This document shows, piece after piece, positions 59,573 to 64,000 of a DNA stretch of 64,000 nucleotides. The notes under the pieces are model-generated. The model ran no database searches. It saw only the letters and a list, made by a program, of their open reading frames with translations, and was not told the DNA's origin. The number at the start of each line of letters is the position of its first letter. The stretch's first letter is position 1. The stretch lies in NCBI GenBank assembly GCA_032622095.1, contig CP136061.1:51535762-51599761 (forward strand), read 5' to 3'. Both the position numbers and the translations under genes were made by a program. Source of the stretch: Siphonodentalium dalli (taxonomy: Eukaryota > Mollusca > Scaphopoda > Gadilida > Siphonodentaliidae).

Positions 59573-60449
59573 ATAATTTAAAAATCGTGGTTACTAGCAT
59601 GGTATTATGACAACTTCCGGTTTAGCATAATGGTATAGTCTCATACCAGGAGAGTAATTCTGATCGCTGGTTGGTCGATTTTACTTGAGAAAATAGTAAA
59701 CTGTTTTCGCATTCGTGGCACACTAAAATGTGTAAGCCGGGCCCGAGCCATTTCCAAGAAAAAGTTTAAGTGGAGTCGGATTCATTTCCTTCGTGTCTCA
59801 ATGAATATGCGTGGAATTTGGAACATTTGTCCCCATTGGAATAAGAGATATTTTTTTTTAAATAACGGTTCTAATTTTTGTAAAGTTTGTATTTTTGTTG
59901 ATTTTAATGAATAGCTATTTTCTGAAACACCATACAATGTAAGCGGCGTGTGTAATTTGGTTAAACAATCAGCTTATATTGTTGGGATAAGCCCAATTAC
60001 ATGTAGAAGTACTGCTGAGATCTGGACTCCACTGCATGTCAGTATCCTCGTTTGTTTTAATTATTGTTTTGTTATATAGAAATTATTCGAATACATGCAG
60101 TTGAATATATTACGGATTACATGCATCGTTAACAATAGTGCTCGGTAAAACATGTTCTTAAACATTTGTATTCTTGTATACTAAATAGTAGGCATTATTT
60201 ATTACGCCCCATGGGTGTATACTGACAGGCTGCTATGGCCGTGTCAATGAGCTATGGGGATATATCGCAGAATAAGTACATTTCGGGTTTCACGCGATCC
60301 GAGTTATTTCGGTAAATATACAACAATATACAACAATATACAACAAACCGCATACGACTTACGACAAATAAAAAAAAAGCGGAATGATGGTAACGGGAAC
60401 TTCAATAAGAAATGATTAATCAACAATGTCTGACGTTGCATATACGCTA
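59573..60449. other. Spacer of the giant inverted repeat, no gene seen
   Basis: Holds a three-unit ATATACAACA repeat at about 60316-60345. A tRNA-like stretch at 59618-59690 was considered and rejected. Confidence 0.5.
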
Positions 60450-60463
60450 CACTCTAAAAACTC

Positions 60464-60790
60464 CAGGTACTCTGGAGTACCAAATTTGGTACTCCGGCTG
60501 TCCCACCCGGAGTACCAAAATTGTGGTACTCCAGAGTACCAAATGAGGTTTTGGTACTCCAGAGTACCAAACCTGAATGGTACTCCGGAGTACCACAACA
60601 CTTTTGGTACTTCGTATTTGGTACTCTGGAGTGCCAAATTAGGTACTCCATAGACCCTCATGGAGTACCCAAATTTTGGTACTCCAGAGTACCAAAATAT
60701 ATTTGGTACTCCAGACTGCCAACCTGTTTTTGGCACTCCAGAATACCAAAATATATTTGTTACTCCAGACTACCAACCTAATGTTGGTAC
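60464..60790. repeat. Array of GGTACTCCRGAGTACC palindromes, right arm
   Basis: Mirror of 58404-58725 with the same order of units and the same long-loop units. Confidence 0.95.
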
Positions 60791-61538
60791 TACACGAGTC
60801 GCGTCCAATAATCCAGCCTGATATTCTACTGACGACAAGATTCACCAGAGTGTGACTGTTGCCATCGGTGGGATCACGAACATGAATACGTAACGTGACT
60901 AGAGAGTATATATAGAGAGTTATTAGAAGGGCTTGTGCCAAATCATCCCTGGGCTATTTCCTCGGATAGTGGCTAGGAAAACAGAAGTGTACCACACAGG
61001 AGGTGATCTAATAGAGATATGCACTCAAAATACTATTAGCATCCAAATGATACAGCATTTTTATTCATGTACAACATTCCACTCAAGGCAGATAACTATC
61101 AGCTCTGCATTATACATGTTTTTAGATCTGGACAATTCAGACCCATGTTGCTATCATATGAGAAAAAGAAGAAACTAGTTAAATCATTTATTAAATTCAA
61201 CAGTTAATGTGATAACATGGAATGTATATATATACACACTGATCAAAGAAATTTACATGTACCAACGGAGTCACTACATGGATTTACACATGTAAATCAT
61301 TACACGGATTCGTAAAGTCAGAATCGTCAATTTTAAGGTCAAATGTAATTTTGTAAACAAAATTTAAATCGTTATTATGGAATGAAATAAGACGTTTTTT
61401 CTGCAAACTAATATATATCTATCTATCCATAAGATTTCCACTACAGCCCTCGAAATTAACGGCACCTTTGACCTTAAAATGGTCGATTCTGTCTTTACGA
61501 ATCCATGTATCAACAGTATATCCTTTTAAATGATAACC

Positions 61539-61825
61539 CTATTTCATTATCATGTTGTGAAATCTAATGACTCCGTTGGTTAGTGCACTAACGCCATCTA
61601 GTTTCATGACATGCTTTTCCAGAAATATCATTGTATTCTTGACCTTCCGTGCATAATGTATCCCAAACACGAAGTAGGTCGACATCAGTAGATATATTGC
61701 CAGCGTCATGTCACAAATCTCCATTTCGTCCATCACAATGGCTATCTTGTCACACGAGAAGATGTGCCCACAAACTGACAAACACACCCTTTTAGCACCA
61801 GTGCCGGTGTTGGTCCAAGTGGAAC
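61539..61825 (-). pseudogene. SAMD3-like C-terminal exon fragment, right arm
   Basis: On the minus strand, the acceptor CTCATTCACAG (61826 upward) precedes VPLGPTPALVLKGCVC. Eight extra bases relative to the left arm then shift the frame, and that frame soon meets TAG. The downstream part is open in the other frame: SCDKIAIVMDEMEICDMTLA, LLMSTYFVFGIHYARKVKNT, FLEKHVMKLDGVSALTNGVI, ending TAG at 61539. The C-terminal extension GVIRFHNMIMK is kept here but lost in the left arm. Each arm therefore has a different lesion. Confidence 0.45.
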
Positions 61826-63038
61826 CTGTGAATGAGATTGAATATGAGTTAATAAAATTTGTTTAAATTACCTCTGTTCTGACAATATCTGGTAAAGAGG
61901 CACTGTCTGACTATTGACTAAGAATGCAATTGGGTGAAATTTTGTCAAAAAAGGCTTGACATACAAACAAAATAATTGTTTGAACTCGGACACTAGCAAT
62001 AAGCCAGTACCCGGTTCGGAACCATATGGTTAATTCTATTCAGCCATATAAATGCCACACGTCCCTCACAAAGGAGAGGAGCCATAAACAGATTACGTTA
62101 TGTAACTGAGTGGTACCCGAAGGAAAAAGATTCCCTTTTACTGGTGCAGGAATTTGAAATTCCAGAATCGTAACATTGATGAGAGCTGAATTAAAACAAA
62201 CGCGCCGATTTATACTGACACAACAGTTATATCATAATGAGATCGCACCATTGAAGCAAATAGCGAATACATGATTAATTATCGGCTCGGACAGAAGCAG
62301 GGGTATCAAATCTCGCAAAATCCTCGCAAAATCCGCGCATGTGCGAATTGCGCATTAACTGAGACCGTATTGGGAGTAGTGACCTGACCACAGGTGGGCA
62401 ATTCCACGGTTTTGGATGTACTCTTCGGACAACATATTTGGCTGAATCTTTTACGCTGGGGCGAATATCTGTACCTACTAGTATTTTATTCTAAAATGTT
62501 GAATTATGCTCAATCTTTTAGAAATAATAATATTCAGTTTTTGTGTATAATACTGTATTTCTATAATGTTTGTGGGTGCCTTCAATGGTCGGTGTCGGAC
62601 GTACTCATACTCGTACCCTACCATCACTATCGGGTGTATTTTTAGGAAAATATCAAAATACCAAAAATCACTCTACTGATAAGGGTTAATAACAGATTGA
62701 ACTTAATTTATCAATAGAATAATTACATGTATATATTTTGAAACCGAATTATTTTGTACGAATCATAATTAGTGATCTTTTTTGATAATCTCACTCTTTT
62801 ATTGCTTGATACCGTACTTGTAAAATAGTCCTTCTATAAACTTGCCCAGACTAGGAAATAGACCGATTTATCTATTTTAACTCGAACGATCTAATTTACA
62901 TCGGTTTGTGGATCTCCAAGACATATTGTCTGAGTGTCGAACACACTCCTCTGGTCGCCGAGTCTGAAAACAGTGAAATCATAGTAAAATTAAAAACTGC
63001 CCGAAATTGGCGAAAAGAAATAATGATATAAGACATAC

Positions 63039-63129
63039 CTTTAAATGAATCAACTAATTCCTCCAAACCGCAGTCAGTGAGCCAATTACACACATCCGCC
63101 AAAGTCCATTTGTCCACAAGGACCGCCAT
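63039..63129 (-). pseudogene. SAM-domain exon fragment, right arm
   Basis: On the minus strand it encodes the same MAVLVDKWTLADVCNWLTDC then GLEELVDSFK, with the better donor G|GTATGT. The frame is open upstream (to about 63252) and continues through the 75-nt would-be intron, so the true limits are uncertain. If the 75 nt were spliced out, the reading would go on as DSATRGVCSTLRQYVLEIHK and end, which does not look like the second half of a SAM fold. Probably a decayed copy, as in the left arm. Confidence 0.55.
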
Positions 63130-63195
63130 TGATGGTATTGTTTTCCGTCCGGATGATTTGAAAACAAAGACAGAAGTGCGAATGGCGCTGCGATC

Positions 63196-64000
63196 CCACA
63201 AATGCATATATTGACTATTGTCATGGAATGTCTCAGTATTCCAAATTTCCAATTTATATACAGGTACCCGCTTCGAAATTACTGTCCGCTTAGTCCCAAA
63301 AAATTAAATCGTTAGTCGCTAAATATATGTCCGCTTAGTCGTGATTCAACTGAAGAGTACCATCCACAAATTATTGTTGAAAAAACACTTTTTCGCAGAT
63401 TACATAATTATGCTCTTCATTATATTTTTGCGTGGCGATGACGGTTATCGATCTTTATATTTCCCCGGCAACAACATGGTCTTTAAGTGGTGTCTTATAC
63501 ACGCGACAATGAAGCTGATATCCAATCCTGAAGTCTGACGATGGTCAGTTCTTGATATTTCTTTATCACAATAGACTAATTAATGTGTCATTCAAACGTA
63601 AATTGACGATTAAGGCAGAAGAAAATATATTCATAAAAATTATCCAAAGAAAAACAATCAGGAGGGGACTAAAACGGGTATATGGGGTGTATATACATAT
63701 ATAGCCATTTGTAACTGCAGCCCTGGTTGGGGATGACATTGTAGCTTATACGGTACTGAAATTATTTCCTTATAAATACTTTGATCAATGAACTTACATG
63801 CGATCTGAGGGAATATTTAAGATAATATAAGATTGCCACTTCAATGACATCAAATTCATTACCGACTTTCCGTGAACATACTGTTAGTTATATTGTATTA
63901 TTCTAAAATCAAGTGCATGTAGGTATGTACCGGGAATAAGAGTCTATTAATTATGATTATTATGATTATGACTATGTTGTTTGGAGAAAAAATGAGCAAA
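63196..64000. other. No recognisable feature
   Basis: Unique-looking AT-rich DNA to the window end. The 65-codon frame at 63341-63538 has no motif. Confidence 0.45.

Larger units (their letters stand above)
60450..63195 (-). repeat. Right arm of the giant inverted repeat (2.75 kb)
   Basis: Reverse complement of 55981-58738, starting ACACTCTAAAAACTCC at the inner edge and ending near GGCGCTGCGATC at the outer edge. It differs from the left arm by small indels and substitutions, for example eight extra bases near 61772 relative to the left arm. Confidence 0.97.

Noticed and set aside
59618-59690. tRNA-like stretch (TTAGCATAATGGTATAG ... GGTTGGTCGATTTT)
   Set aside because: The A-box-like part is suggestive, but the B box is poor and no cloverleaf with paired acceptor stem could be drawn. 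At most it is a decayed SINE head.

Overview
This window is eukaryotic, AT-rich, repeat-dominated DNA, with no prokaryotic features. The repeat style (short TIR elements with tandem-repeat cores, a tRNA-derived SINE, APE-type LINEs, TCAAGGTCA-rich arrays) suggests a marine invertebrate, most likely a lophotrochozoan such as a mollusc. That placement is inference. No intact host gene is recognisable. The only host-like coding material is a pair of broken SAM-domain gene fragments at 56-63 kb.

Layout. 1-1.9 kb: a 33-43 bp minisatellite that flips strand at about 1476. 2-6.4 kb: small direct and inverted repeats and a TTAA-flanked MITE (5501-5966). 6.4-24.1 kb: an array of a 353-bp satellite with multi-monomer higher-order structure, split by a 9.87-kb non-LTR retrotransposon (7869-17742). 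The retrotransposon has a 10-bp target-site duplication, ORF1 (356 aa), a long inter-ORF region holding a 100-bp tandem array, and an intact 1122-aa ORF2 (endonuclease + reverse transcriptase) with a 2A-like motif near its N terminus. 24.7-27.1 kb: a frameshifted, 5'-truncated Jockey/I-like LINE. 27-34 kb: largely featureless, with a second copy of the TTAA MITE (32856-33245). 34.2-36.1 kb: an inverted 5-monomer block of the same 353-bp satellite, ending in the same CCCGACCGCA-type minisatellite as the far end of the first block.

38.0-40.5 kb: a TIR element whose core is about 14 copies of a 164-bp repeat. 40.6-40.9 kb: a tRNA-derived SINE with 9-bp TSD. 41.8-43.4 kb: three tandem copies of a ~335-bp unit; the first two each carry a different extra segment, one of them a 707-bp TTA-flanked MITE. 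44.15 kb: an NRF1-like palindrome and a doublet of perfect CArG boxes in otherwise unique DNA. 46.8-53.8 kb: a near-perfect 143-bp foldback, then a mosaic of head-to-tail modules bounded by CTAGCAGGTTAGCCCGCC, rich in nuclear-receptor-like half sites. 56-63.2 kb: a giant inverted repeat (two ~2.75-kb arms, 1.7-kb spacer). Each arm carries a SAM-domain exon, a SAMD3-like C-terminal exon and an array of short GGTACTCCRGAGTACC palindromes.

The genes do not form a pathway. The window is a record of nested insertions and duplications whose order can be read from junctions: satellite, then LINE; tandem unit, then MITE; tandem repeat, then SINE. All calls come from reading the sequence; no database search was possible.
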